Shown here in pieces: positions 1-8,191 of a DNA stretch of 64,000 nucleotides. The DNA is taken from positions 558,001 through 622,000 of the forward strand of contig NZ_SJPI01000001.1 of the NCBI RefSeq assembly GCF_007859865.1, written 5' to 3'. Source of the DNA: Rubripirellula amarantea. GTDB taxonomy: Bacteria; Planctomycetota; Planctomycetia; Pirellulales; Pirellulaceae. The position numbers and the translations under genes are program-made. Position 1 is the first letter of the stretch. Each line of letters starts with the position of its first letter. The notes below the pieces were generated by a model. It saw only the letters and a list, made by a program, of their open reading frames with translations. It made no database searches and was not told where the DNA came from.

Positions 1-174
1 AAGACGCTGCCTAAGACCAGCCACTTCGACAGTACATTGATTGAGGGTTCCGCTAAGCCCACCGAGAAAAAGGCTGAAACGGGGTCACTGGCTGACCGCA
101 TTCGAAACCAGATCTCGCCTCCGGAACCCGAATTCGATCGCCCGAACAAACGCAAACGCCCTAAGAAGAAATAA
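1..174 (+). CDS. C-terminal end of an unidentified protein (partial)
   Basis: Only the last 57 codons lie in the window, ending in TAA at 172-174. The visible tail is hydrophilic and ends in a very basic stretch (PNKRKRPKKK), which could contact nucleic acid or simply be a disordered tail. I do not recognise the family from so little sequence. A good intrinsic terminator follows 40 bases after the stop, which supports this being a real gene end. Confidence 0.6.
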   Translation, partial: KTLPKTSHFDSTLIEGSAKPTEKKAETGSLADRIRNQISPPEPEFDRPNKRKRPKKK

Positions 175-213
175 GGCATGGGGCTCAGGCCAATAAGGCC
201 GGACAAAGAAGAG

Positions 214-242
214 AAGAGGCCCGGTCATCCGGGACCTCTTTT
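214..242 (+). terminator. Rho-independent terminator after the first gene
   Basis: The arms AAGAGGCCCGG and CCGGGACCTCTT pair around a TCAT loop, with the run of T at the end of the right arm (239-242). It lies 40 bases downstream of the stop at 174 and fits an intrinsic terminator on the plus strand. The A-rich left side could also help stop minus-strand transcription arriving from bcp. Confidence 0.75.
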
Positions 243-255
243 GACAGACTCTTTC

Positions 256-320
256 GCGTTCACATCTGCGTTCACACCTCCATCCGTGGCGGTACCCAGC
301 GTGGCGGTACCAGCGTGGCG
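256..320. repeat. Short tandem repeats between the first gene and bcp
   Basis: Two adjacent tandem duplications. A 12-bp unit (GCGTTCACATCT / GCGTTCACACCT) occurs at 256-279. A second unit, GTGGCGGTACCCAGC, occurs at 286-300, then a 14-bp form lacking one C at 301-314, then a partial copy at 315-320. They lie just downstream of the bcp stop codon (minus strand). The 15/14-bp format recurs at 6316-6403 and 46480-46552. Confidence 0.8.
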
Positions 321-331
321 TGATCGGTAAC

Positions 332-811
332 CTATTGATCCGAAAGCTTCTTTACGGCATCGATAATTTGCTGGTCGTGACCGTCGACTTTGACGCGTTT
401 CCAAACATGGACGACCTTGCCTTGGGCATCAATTAAGTACGTGGACCGCTGAATGCCCATCGACTTTTTGCCGTACATGTTCTTCTCTCGATAAGCACCG
501 TACTTTTCGCTCATTGTGTGCTTATCGTCGACTAATAGGTCAAACGGCAGCGAGTACTTTTCTTTGAACTTGACGTGACTTTCGACGCTGTCGGCGCTGA
601 TTCCGAAAAGCTGCACGCCTAGCTTCTGCAATTGTTTGTACTGATCTCGAAAGGCACATGCCTCCTTCGTACAGCCTGGCGTGTCGTCCCGGGGGTAGAA
701 GTAAAGCACCACTGGATTCCCCTTCAGGTCACTCAGGCGAACCTTTTCTCCGCTGTCACTGGTCAGTGTAAAGGCGGGCGCTTTCGTGCCGGGTTCGATC
801 CAATCAGCCAT
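332..811 (-). CDS. bcp: Thioredoxin-dependent peroxiredoxin, Bcp/PrxQ type
   Basis: Cytoplasmic thiol peroxidase that reduces H2O2 and organic hydroperoxides, recycled by thioredoxin. With the start at ATG 811 the protein is 159 aa, the usual Bcp length; a reading from 856 would add 15 unconserved residues. The AhpC/TSA fold is recognisable. The active-site segment DDTPGCTKEAC places the peroxidatic Cys at residue 47 and a second Cys at 52, the PrxQ-type atypical 2-Cys arrangement. It is followed by FRDQ and a late segment with RSTYLID, typical of the family. The gene is divergent from rsfS and ends near short tandem repeats. Family assignment is secure; the redox partner is inferred from the family. 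Confidence 0.93.
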   Translation of the reverse strand: MADWIEPGTKAPAFTLTSDSGEKVRLSDLKGNPVVLYFYPRDDTPGCTKEACAFRDQYKQLQKLGVQLFGISADSVESHVKFKEKYSLPFDLLVDDKHTMSEKYGAYREKNMYGKKSMGIQRSTYLIDAQGKVVHVWKRVKVDGHDQQIIDAVKKLSDQ

Positions 812-975
812 GAAATGCCTCGTTGGGTTGGAGTTTGTCTGGAAAATGAAGGGCAAACCCGAAGGTTGGCGGTTTCGACGATGGTTTTGTCAAAACGATA
901 GTCGGTTGTCTAGCGGCTTAGCTGAGTGACAGAACTCATAATTTCACTAGACTGTGCGATCTGACAAGCTCAACG

Positions 976-1542
976 GTGAATCATGGCTGGCTCTATCGTT
1001 GCCGCTCAACTTCCCTTCAAACTTCCAGCGATATTGTGGAAACCACTCAACCTGACCCACCTGAATCCTCGTCTGACGCAGATTCCCAAGCCAAAGATGC
1101 TAATCCGATGGTGGCATCCTCGCGTGCGATTCGCCCGCATGGAGTCGAACATGGTCGGAAACTTGCCGCCGCTGCCGCTCAGGTCGCACTGGACAACAAC
1201 GGCAAGGACGTCATGGTCATCGATGTCTGCGCCCAATCCGCTGAGTTTGACTTTTTTGTCTTGGCCACGGGAACAAGCCGTCGGCAACTGCATGCAATCA
1301 GCGAGCAGATTGATGACGTCCTGCAAAAAGGCTTGGGCGATCAACGACTGGGGATCGAAGGCTATGCCGAGAGCAGGTGGATTGTTTTGGATTACGGCAG
1401 CGTCGTTGTTCACTTGTTTGATGACGAAACTCGGGACTACTACGACCTAGAATCCTTGTGGGCTGACGGCAAACCGATTTCGTTGGAAGAGCTTGGCTTA
1501 ACGATTCCCGCAGGTTACGGCGATCCCGATCAAGACGAGTAG
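976..1542 (+). CDS. rsfS: Ribosomal silencing factor RsfS (Iojap/DUF143 family)
   Basis: RsfS binds ribosomal protein uL14 and keeps the ribosomal subunits apart when nutrients are short. The last ~115 residues carry the family core: a helical start (AAAAAQVALDNNGKDVMVID), then DFFVLATGTSRRQLHAI, the GYAESRWIVLDYGSVVVHLF segment (GYxxxxWxxxDxGxVxxHxF) and DYYDLESLW. The first ~50 residues are Ser/Asp-rich and not part of the fold. The start drawn is GTG 976; ATG 1108 is an equally plausible start that would remove most of this extension. argS follows 101 bases downstream (39 if argS starts at 1581) on the same strand, so the two may be co-transcribed. Confidence 0.9.
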   Translation: MNHGWLYRCRSTSLQTSSDIVETTQPDPPESSSDADSQAKDANPMVASSRAIRPHGVEHGRKLAAAAAQVALDNNGKDVMVIDVCAQSAEFDFFVLATGTSRRQLHAISEQIDDVLQKGLGDQRLGIEGYAESRWIVLDYGSVVVHLFDDETRDYYDLESLWADGKPISLEELGLTIPAGYGDPDQDE

Positions 1543-1643
1543 TCGCTTGACGATGGAATGAGTGGTCGTTCGTCGACGCGATGATCTCTCACACCACTGC
1601 CCCCCACTCCCACCCCAACCCTAACATTGGGCCAGTACCATCC

Positions 1644-3623
1644 ATGCACATCCCGCACTTGATGCAGAAACGATTCGAGAACGCGCTCGAATCAATGACG
1701 TCAACGCCTGAGAAGTACGCCTCCATGATCCGGTCGACATCGGATCCCAATCACGGAGACTTCCAAGTCAATCTAGCCATGCCGCTATCCAAGGAACTTG
1801 GCAAACCGCCACGTGACGTTGCGGGCGAAGTGGTGGGTGCCGTTGACGTTGCGGATGTGTGCGAACCACCGGAAATCGCTGGCCCTGGGTTTATTAACCT
1901 AAAACTAAAAGATGATTTCATCGCGGCTGAAATCACTAAGTTGATTGGCGATGCCCGCTGCGGTGTTCCCAAACGCAAGTCGAACGACACAATCGTGATC
2001 GACTTTTCGTCCCCCAACGTTGCCAAGCCCATGCATGTGGGGCACATTCGCAGCACTGTTATTGGTGACTCGTTAGCACGCGTTTTGAATTTCCTCGGCT
2101 ACAACACGATTACCGATAATCATCTTGGCGACTGGGGAACTCAATTCGGGATCATCATCTACGGGTACAAACATTTCGGTGACCCTAAAGCTGTTGCTGC
2201 TGACCCGGTGCCCGAACTCGCAAAGCTTTATCGTAAAGTCAATTCATTAATCGAGTTCTGTAAAGCGAAGAAGCGAATCCCTCAGTTAACCTCTGAAATC
2301 GAGTCCGCCAAGGAAGAACTTGCTCAGTTGCAATCGACTGATATTTCAAGTGACCCTAAAGCAGAAAAGAAACACAAAAAGTCGCTTGCTGGGGCCGAGC
2401 GAAAGATTGGTTCGTTGCAGTCAGAACTCAGCGACACACAAGCCAAAATTGACGCTGTCGAGCAGGACCCGCAAGCAAACGCCGAAGCGATTAAGCATGC
2501 CGATATTGATAAAGCAGTGCTTGAAGAAACGGCAAAATTGCATCGCGGAGATGAAGAGAACTTAAAGTTGTGGGAGGAATTCCTGCCGAACTGCAAAGAC
2601 GAGATCAATCGAGTCTATGACCGTTTGGGCGTCACGTTTGATCACACGTTAGGCGAGAGCTTCTATCACAAGATGCTGGGTGTCGTGGTCTCGGAACTCG
2701 AGGCCAAAGGATTGGCGTCCACCAGTGATGGAGCCGTTTGCGTTTTTCTGGATGCCTTTGACGCCCCCATGATCGTTCGCAAACAAGACGGTGCCTATCT
2801 TTATGCAACAACCGACTTGGCAACGCTTCGCTATCGTCAAAACGAGTTTAAGCCGACCGAAATTTTGTATGTCGTTGACACTCGCCAAAGCGAACATTTT
2901 GACAAGATCTTTGCCGTCGCCCACGAATTCGGCCTCAAGGATGTCAAACTCGTCCACGTCAATTTCGGTACGGTGCTCGGCGAAGACGGTCGCCCAATGA
3001 AGACTCGTAGTGGAACACTAATTGGGCTCGAAGGCCTGCTTGACGATGCCGTGGAACGAGCCCGGCAAGTGGTATGCGATCCCGAGCGTTTGAAGAACTT
3101 CGACCCTCCCATGGACGCTGCCGAACAAGAAATGGTGGCCGAGACGGTTGGTATAGGTGCAATCAAGTTTGCGGACCTGAGCCACCACCGTACCAGCGAC
3201 TATAAGTTCAGCTTGGATAAAATGATCGCGCTGGAAGGAAACACGTCCACCTACGTTCAGTATTCTTATGCTCGAACTCAAGCCATTTTGACTCGTGCGG
3301 AAAAACTTGAATCCGACGTTTATGAGATGGTACAGGCTCATGGCATAACATTTACTCACCCTGCGGAACGGACTTTGGCCGTGAGTTTGCTTCGATTAGA
3401 AGAGGCACTACTGACGGTTCACAAAGATTATGCCCCCAATGTTTTAGTAGAGTATTTGCTTGATACAGCTCGCAATTACTCTCGATTTAACGACAACTGC
3501 CACGTACTGAAGGCTGAAACCGAAGCGATTCAAGCTACAAGATTGGCGCTAGTTACTTTGTCGGGACGAGTACTACAACTCGGCTTAAGTCTGCTAGGCG
3601 TTGATGTCGTTGGCCGGATGTGA
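1644..3623 (+). CDS. argS: Arginyl-tRNA synthetase
   Basis: Class I aminoacyl-tRNA synthetase charging tRNA-Arg. The N-terminal tRNA-binding domain contains the GDFQVNLAMPLSKELG segment. The HIGH motif reads KPMHVGHIRST, and the KMSKS-equivalent reads MKTRSG, as is usual for ArgRS. The C-terminal anticodon-binding (DALR) domain ends in a GLxLLGV..GRM tail. ATG 1644 (MHIPHLMQKRFENAL) gives 659 aa; an in-frame ATG at 1581 would add 21 low-complexity residues. Unusually, about 65-90 residues between the first part of the Rossmann domain and the conserved LWEEF segment (bases about 2260-2540) are charged and coiled-coil-like with heptad character. This insert is absent from textbook ArgRS. Confidence 0.95.
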   Translation: MHIPHLMQKRFENALESMTSTPEKYASMIRSTSDPNHGDFQVNLAMPLSKELGKPPRDVAGEVVGAVDVADVCEPPEIAGPGFINLKLKDDFIAAEITKLIGDARCGVPKRKSNDTIVIDFSSPNVAKPMHVGHIRSTVIGDSLARVLNFLGYNTITDNHLGDWGTQFGIIIYGYKHFGDPKAVAADPVPELAKLYRKVNSLIEFCKAKKRIPQLTSEIESAKEELAQLQSTDISSDPKAEKKHKKSLAGAERKIGSLQSELSDTQAKIDAVEQDPQANAEAIKHADIDKAVLEETAKLHRGDEENLKLWEEFLPNCKDEINRVYDRLGVTFDHTLGESFYHKMLGVVVSELEAKGLASTSDGAVCVFLDAFDAPMIVRKQDGAYLYATTDLATLRYRQNEFKPTEILYVVDTRQSEHFDKIFAVAHEFGLKDVKLVHVNFGTVLGEDGRPMKTRSGTLIGLEGLLDDAVERARQVVCDPERLKNFDPPMDAAEQEMVAETVGIGAIKFADLSHHRTSDYKFSLDKMIALEGNTSTYVQYSYARTQAILTRAEKLESDVYEMVQAHGITFTHPAERTLAVSLLRLEEALLTVHKDYAPNVLVEYLLDTARNYSRFNDNCHVLKAETEAIQATRLALVTLSGRVLQLGLSLLGVDVVGRM

Positions 3624-3629
3624 GAATGC

Positions 3630-3657
3630 TTGACACAATGCATTCGTGTCATAGAGT
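3630..3657 (+). promoter_or_regulatory. Sigma70-type promoter overlapping an operator-like dyad
   Basis: TTGACA (3630-3635), a 16-base spacer and TAGAGT (3652-3657) form a good housekeeping promoter 75 bases upstream of the ATG at 3732. The bases from 3631 to 3651 form an almost perfect palindrome: TGACAC, AATGCATT, one extra C, GTGTCA. It starts within the -35 box and fills the spacer, an arrangement typical of a repressor site. The arms could also form a hairpin after argS, but no T-run follows directly. Confidence 0.5.
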
Positions 3658-3731
3658 AACGCTGGCTCTTTTTGGGGGCGAAGACCCAAGCGTTGTCTAT
3701 GCATCTTTGAACATCAAACTCGGTAAATACT

Positions 3732-4100
3732 ATGGCAAAGAAAAAAGCTGCCGGCGGAAATAAGTCTCAAGCAATTCGCGACTATAAAGCAGCCAACCCC
3801 ACGGCAATGCCTTCTGAGATAGCCCAGAAGCTTACTGAGCAGGGCTTTGACCTCAACGCAGGGTTTGTCAGTACCGTTTTATCGACTGCGAAACGCAAGA
3901 CTAAGGTCGGCCGCAGAGGTCGACCGAAGGGCTCCAAGAACAAGCAAGTCGCAGGTGCGGTCGGCCGTCCGCGCAAGACGGATTCCGGAGCCACCATTTC
4001 AGTTGACTCACTTATCAAAGCGAAGAAGTGGGTCGACGAGATCGGCGGAATCGACGAGGCCAAGTCCGCCATCGAGACACTCGAACGATTGATGAAGTAG
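3732..4100 (+). CDS. Small basic protein with AT-hook-like motifs
   Basis: A 122-aa basic protein. Residues 1-55 look like a small helical domain (SQAIRDYKAANPTAMPSEIA then GFVSTVLS), similar in feel to a winged-helix or HTH fold. A flexible basic linker follows with two AT-hook-like cores, RGRPKGSKNK and VGRPRK. The last ~35 residues form a helix (ISVDSLIKAKKWVDEIGGIDEAKSAIETLERLMK in outline). AT-hooks bind the minor groove of A/T-rich DNA, so a nucleoid-associated or regulatory role is likely but inferred. Similar proteins are, as far as I know, common in planctomycetes and not characterised. It has its own promoter with a dyad at 3630-3657, which could allow autoregulation. Confidence 0.8.
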   Translation: MAKKKAAGGNKSQAIRDYKAANPTAMPSEIAQKLTEQGFDLNAGFVSTVLSTAKRKTKVGRRGRPKGSKNKQVAGAVGRPRKTDSGATISVDSLIKAKKWVDEIGGIDEAKSAIETLERLMK

Positions 4101-4356
4101 CGGTTGATTCCGCGTCAGGTATCAGCCCGCGGCCTGTCTGCCCCCGAGTCCAGAATGCTCCGATGCCACCGCCGTGGCAGACTCGGAGTAGAACTTCGGG
4201 GACGGAGGCGGCGATTTCGCCTGCATAATCGATCCCGACCCCCCAAAGCGAACGTATTCCACGCGTTTTCGTCAGTCTTTCAGGGGCACGGTGCGGCAAT
4301 CTACTGTGTACAATTCAGCAGTAATTCTTGTCTCCGGCACCGCAACGCTTTTTTCC

Positions 4357-5865
4357 ATGACGGACATCACCGCTCAAAATTTTGTACAGCGAATTGCTGA
4401 CCTCGGGCTCGCTGAGCGGTCTGTGGTGAACCGTGCCTATGGAGAAATGGGAGCAGGTGACCACACGCTTCAAGACGTGGTCAAGGCAATGCAGCGGCAG
4501 GGGATCGTCACCACGCTGCAGACCGACAAAATTCTTAAAGGCGATCGTCACGGGTATTTCTACGGTGACTATAAAGTCTTGTACCTGATCGGTGCGGGTA
4601 CATTCGCGCGAGTCTATCGCGCCGAAAAGTTCGGTGGCGAAGTCTACGCCATCAAGGTGCTTCGCAAACGCTTTCGCGATGAAATCAAAGAGCTGGAACA
4701 GTTCCTTCGCGAAGGACGCATGGGATTACGATTGCGACATCCCAATATCGTTAGCATTTTGGAAGTGGTTCCCGACGTTCACAATCCGTTCTTGGTGATG
4801 GAGTTTGTCGAGGGCCAGACACTTCGAGAGCTCGTCAAGGTGCGCGGCAAGTTACCCGCCGATCTAGCACTCCGCCTGATGTACGAAATCGCATCAGGAC
4901 TCGCGTACGCGGCGTCGTTGGGGATTGCTCACCGTGACCTGAAGCTTTCCAACGTTCTGGTGTCATCCGACGGCAAAGCCAAGCTGGTGGACTTTGGGTT
5001 GGCAGCACTCACCGACCGCAACAACCCGGAAAAGATGGCGGATTGCCCGAACGCTAGAGCGATCGACTATGCAGCGTTGGAACGCGGTACAGGCGTTCGC
5101 AAGGATGACCCACGCAGCGACGTTTATTTTGCTGGCAACATGCTTTATCACATGATTGCCGGTACGCCAGCACTTACCGAAACTCGCGACCGTTTGGCTC
5201 GCCTTAATGTAAGCCGGTTCCAAGAAATTCCACCGCTGCACGAACGCGTTCCTGATGTGCCCGGGATTGCGAATCATTTGGTTCAGCGCGCGATGGCATT
5301 TAATCCCGAAAAGCGAATTCAGTCTGCCGCGGCGCTGCAAGCCGAGGTCAAGAAGGCGATTAAAATCCTGGAAGAGGGTAAGAGCGGAACGGGGGATCAA
5401 CCTTACAACCTTCCGATGGCCGATCACCAAGATGATGACGAAGACCCAACCAATGAAGGCGAGGGCTACGTCGTCATGCTCGTTGAGTCTAAGCCCGGAC
5501 TGCAGAACGCCATTCGCGAACGCTTGAAGTCTCGCGGTTATCGGGTGCTCGTGATTTCCAACCCTAACCGGGCTCTCGATCGCTTTAGTGCCCAAGAGGA
5601 GGCACCAGCCGATTGCGTTATTTTCGGTGCATCAGAACTTGGCAATTTGGCCGTCGAGGCGTTTAACCAGTTTGCATCGGATGACCACACCAGTTCGATC
5701 CCGACCATTTTGCTGGTGGATCGGCGTCAATCCCACATCATCGGTGCCGCGCGGCGAGGGCCCAACCGCAAGATGCTGGCGTTGCCACTTAAAGTTCGCG
5801 AATTGCGAACTGCACTTAACCAGCTTCTCTCAGGCGTTGAGAGACGTGAATTAGGCACGTACTAA
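4357..5865 (+). CDS. Ser/Thr protein kinase with a degenerate receiver-like C-terminal domain
   Basis: A 502-aa cytoplasmic Hanks-type kinase with no transmembrane segment seen. The kinase domain (about 70-340) has the Gly-loop GAGTFARVYRAEK, the ATP-anchoring Lys 100 (YAIKVL), the catalytic loop HRDLKLSN with Asp 194, and the DFG Asp 212. The APE motif is altered (YAALE). A short helical N-terminal region (1-65) precedes the kinase. After an acidic linker (356-370), residues 370-495 resemble a CheY-type receiver (YVVMLVESKPGLQNAI, then a PTILLVD-like strand). The position of the phospho-acceptor Asp reads VIFGAS, so it probably cannot be phosphorylated. ATG 4357 was preferred over 4291 because the extra residues are not kinase-like. 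The target is unknown. Confidence 0.9.
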   Translation: MTDITAQNFVQRIADLGLAERSVVNRAYGEMGAGDHTLQDVVKAMQRQGIVTTLQTDKILKGDRHGYFYGDYKVLYLIGAGTFARVYRAEKFGGEVYAIKVLRKRFRDEIKELEQFLREGRMGLRLRHPNIVSILEVVPDVHNPFLVMEFVEGQTLRELVKVRGKLPADLALRLMYEIASGLAYAASLGIAHRDLKLSNVLVSSDGKAKLVDFGLAALTDRNNPEKMADCPNARAIDYAALERGTGVRKDDPRSDVYFAGNMLYHMIAGTPALTETRDRLARLNVSRFQEIPPLHERVPDVPGIANHLVQRAMAFNPEKRIQSAAALQAEVKKAIKILEEGKSGTGDQPYNLPMADHQDDDEDPTNEGEGYVVMLVESKPGLQNAIRERLKSRGYRVLVISNPNRALDRFSAQEEAPADCVIFGASELGNLAVEAFNQFASDDHTSSIPTILLVDRRQSHIIGAARRGPNRKMLALPLKVRELRTALNQLLSGVERRELGTY

Positions 5866-6031
5866 TTGCTTATTTTCGATCACTTTTGTGACGCGAATTA
5901 GGTCTCCTTCAACAACCGCCAGGAATGATTCGCAAGAAAAACTTCCAATCAGAGGTGAAGGTTTGCCCAATACAGGCCGATATCAACCTCGTATTCAGGC
6001 AAACCCATCGAAACACTTCGTTTCACCGATC

Positions 6032-6060
6032 TTGACTGTTCGGAATGGTTTCCCTAACTT
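6032..6060 (+). promoter_or_regulatory. Putative sigma70 promoter of tRNA-Cys
   Basis: TTGACT (6032-6037), a 17-base spacer and TAACTT (6055-6060). This would start transcription near 6067, a few bases before the mature tRNA 5' end at 6075. The position directly upstream of an RNA gene makes it a convincing promoter, though the -10 box is only a fair match. Confidence 0.5.
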
Positions 6061-6074
6061 GCGTGAATCACCAA

Positions 6075-6147
6075 GGCGACGTGGCCAAGTGGCTAAGGCG
6101 AAGGATTGCAAATCCTTTATTCGTGGGTTCGAATCCCACCGTCGCCT
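6075..6147 (+). tRNA. tRNA-Cys (anticodon GCA)
   Basis: A complete cloverleaf of 73 bases can be drawn. The acceptor stem is GGCGACG/CGTCGCC. The anticodon stem AAGGA/TCCTT encloses the loop TTGCAAA, giving anticodon GCA. The T-arm is GTGGG/CCCAC with TTCGAAT. The discriminator base is T (U73), as expected for tRNA-Cys. The 3' CCA is not encoded. The short D-stem (GCC/GGC) is normal for this isoacceptor. It stands alone between the kinase gene and a long non-coding stretch. Confidence 0.96.
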
Positions 6148-6315
6148 CTTTGAATTTTTCTGGCTTTCTATAGCCCAATGCGAGATTGACGGGTGGTGAC
6201 CTGAGTTCACCGTTGGCGTGGTTCAAATGCGAATCGGCGGTCGTCTCGCTTCCTGGAAATGTTTTTTCTAGAGCCGTTCACCGCGATAGCTGATGCTTGA
6301 TGGTGCACCAACCCA

Positions 6316-6403
6316 TGGCTCACCGGCGTATGGCTCACCGGCGTATGGCTCACCAGCCTTGGCTCACCGGCGTATGGCTCAACAGCCTTGGCTCACCGGC
6401 GTA
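6316..6403. repeat. Tandem array of six 15/14-bp units
   Basis: The unit TGGCTCACCGGCGTA occurs at 6316-6330, 6331-6345, 6360-6374 and 6389-6403. It alternates with 14-bp variants ending in AGCCT (6346-6359 and 6375-6388). The variation is patterned rather than random, which suggests that a two-unit block was itself duplicated. It lies in the non-coding region between tRNA-Cys and the lipoprotein gene. Confidence 0.88.
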
Positions 6404-6568
6404 TGCCGATGCTGCAATTGTCCGGACTGCAGGTCGCTCAGACTCGCAGTTCCACTTCTGGCTGGACAATTGTTGATGCAATGCGATCGGCCTGTCTTGA
6501 AAAGAATCGACAGGCTCGCCAGTGACACGTCGCCTCGATGAAGACGGTCTTGGTACAGAACGGGGCGC

Positions 6569-6610
6569 AAAAAACCGGCCGCTGCGACAGGGGCAGTTGT
6601 CGCAGCGGCC
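6569..6610 (-). terminator. Strong intrinsic terminator on the minus strand with no known gene
   Basis: A perfect 13-bp stem (6577-6589 with 6598-6610, arm GGCCGCTGCGACA) closes an 8-base loop. On the minus strand it is followed, two bases after the stem, by six U (A at 6569-6574). On the plus strand no T-run follows. No minus-strand gene lies upstream (the 6611-6906 interval and the gene at 6907 are non-coding or plus strand), so what it terminates is unknown. It may stop antisense transcription or end an unannotated small RNA. Confidence 0.65.
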
Positions 6611-6906
6611 TAAGCAACCAAGCGGTGCCGGGTTGCCTGTGCGTAGTTTAGCCATTTTCTCGATGCTTGTGGGACGCTTGAGTGCTCGATTGAGGCGTTA
6701 AAAAGCGATTAGAACGGGGGGGCAACTTGAACCCCATTTCAATTGCTTCGGGTACAGCCCCGCGGCTTAGGAACCAGCCCGTTGAAAGCCAATGCACAAA
6801 ATCGGCAAATAATCCCCGGTTAGGTCAAAGTTAGACGACATGGGATGCCGATAGGCCTAACGGGGGCGGAGACGTTGCGCGCTGACGATCCAAACGGGAC
6901 ATCCGC

Positions 6907-8079
6907 GTGAAACCCAACTCGCCAATATTGTTGAACTTGCTCACCAAACTCCGTCTGGTGATGTGCCTATTCGTCGCGGTTCTCGTGACGACTCAGGTTG
7001 GCTGCTCGCTCTTTCCCGAATCCAGGCATCGGGATGTTTTGCACAATCCTTTTCCGCAACTCAAGCGAGTCGCGGTGCTGCCGTTCTACAACCAAAGCAG
7101 CGAGCCCACGGTTGATGTCGATATGGTGGCCGAGAAGTACTACGCGGCGTTGCAAGCGGTGCCCGGCTTTGAGGTCTTGCCGCTAGGTGTTGCCAAAGCG
7201 CAATGGCTTGCTTACAGCGTTCACTATGGCGAGCCCCGAACAGGCGTCGACTTCCAAAACCTTGCTCGTCAAATGGGCGTCGAGGCAATCGTTGTGGGCT
7301 CCGTCACTGACTTCCAAGCCTATTACCCACCTCGCATGGCAATGACCGTTCACTGGTACGCTGCTAACGAAGGCTTTCACCCGATTCCCGCCGGGTATGG
7401 CTTGCCATGGGGCACCAAACAAGAAAAACAAATTCCGCGACAGATCGTTCGTGAGGCAGAGTTCGAATTGGCACGCAGTCAACTTGCCACTCAAACTCCC
7501 GTTTCACCCGAGAGCGTCAATCCAATCGAACAAGTCAACGCAGACCCTAGTAGCGTAAGTCAAACCTCGGGCACTTTGGCTTTGCAAGCACCGAACGCGT
7601 CGTCATTGAACCCGATGGAACTGCAGGGCGAGCAGATCATGTTGAACGATCCATCATTCGGTTCCGCCGCAATCGAGGGTGATGTCTTTTACGATGACAA
7701 CGTCGTTTACGACGGGTCGCATCAGGAAAGCGGATACATCGAAGACTTTGAAGCTCCGCTACCGCCTGCGTGGCCTGATCCAACGGACTTGATTCCCGAT
7801 CCACCAAGCCCAGTTGCACCGGTAGCCATCACCAACCGAAAACCGGTGCTATCGCATACTCGAATCTATCGAGGTGACGATCCTTACTTTACGGGACGGC
7901 TTGCTGACTACGTAGAAACGGGCGACGACGCACGTTCGAACGGTTGGCAGGGTTACCTCAAACGTTCCGATGATTTCGTTAGTTTCTGTTGTCACTTGCA
8001 TATCACCGAGATGTTGGAATCTCGAGGCGGTAAGGAGCAAAGCGAGTTCATTCTTCGTTGGCCGCTTAGCCGATACTGA
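6907..8079 (+). CDS. Putative lipoprotein with a TolB-N/CsgG-like N-terminal domain
   Basis: A 390-aa protein with an N-terminal hydrophobic segment ending in VGC at about residue 33, a likely lipoprotein signal although the -3 residue is not the canonical Leu. The next ~110 residues (RVAVLPFYNQSSEPTVD, then GVEAIVVGSVTDF) have the alternating strand-helix pattern of the CsgG/TolB-N/LpoB-like fold found in envelope lipoproteins. Residues about 190-300 are low-complexity and rich in Pro, Ser and acidic residues. The C-terminal part is not recognised. It starts with GTG after a long non-coding stretch. A role in the cell envelope is inferred only from export and fold. Confidence 0.75.
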   Translation: MKPNSPILLNLLTKLRLVMCLFVAVLVTTQVGCSLFPESRHRDVLHNPFPQLKRVAVLPFYNQSSEPTVDVDMVAEKYYAALQAVPGFEVLPLGVAKAQWLAYSVHYGEPRTGVDFQNLARQMGVEAIVVGSVTDFQAYYPPRMAMTVHWYAANEGFHPIPAGYGLPWGTKQEKQIPRQIVREAEFELARSQLATQTPVSPESVNPIEQVNADPSSVSQTSGTLALQAPNASSLNPMELQGEQIMLNDPSFGSAAIEGDVFYDDNVVYDGSHQESGYIEDFEAPLPPAWPDPTDLIPDPPSPVAPVAITNRKPVLSHTRIYRGDDPYFTGRLADYVETGDDARSNGWQGYLKRSDDFVSFCCHLHITEMLESRGGKEQSEFILRWPLSRY

Positions 8080-8191
8080 TTTCAGGCGAGCACCTTGTGG
8101 CTCGACCCCATGCATGCAACGGCGTCAACTTGGCGCGGTCATGCCAATCAAGTCAGTTAGTTGCTCTCTCATATCAGGCTAGTAAACGGAA

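Larger units (their letters stand above)
6148..6906. other. Non-coding region with repeats and a minus-strand terminator
   Basis: About 760 bases with no convincing protein gene; the open frames here follow the repeats. It holds the tandem array at 6316-6403, an inverted pair CAATTGTCC/GGACAATTG (around 6416 and 6464), and a strong hairpin with a minus-strand U-run at 6569-6610. The part from 6611 to 6906 shows no recognisable gene, and I did not find hallmarks of 6S, SRP, tmRNA or RNase P RNA. An unannotated minus-strand RNA ending at the hairpin is possible. Confidence 0.6.

Noticed and set aside
6316-6403. Possible CRISPR array
   Set aside because: Units are directly adjacent without spacers, and no cas gene is nearby.
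6293-6655. Open frames across the tandem repeats and hairpin
   Set aside because: They are made by the repeat units (Gly-Ser-Pro-Ala-Tyr steps) and by hairpin arms, with no start signal or known domain.
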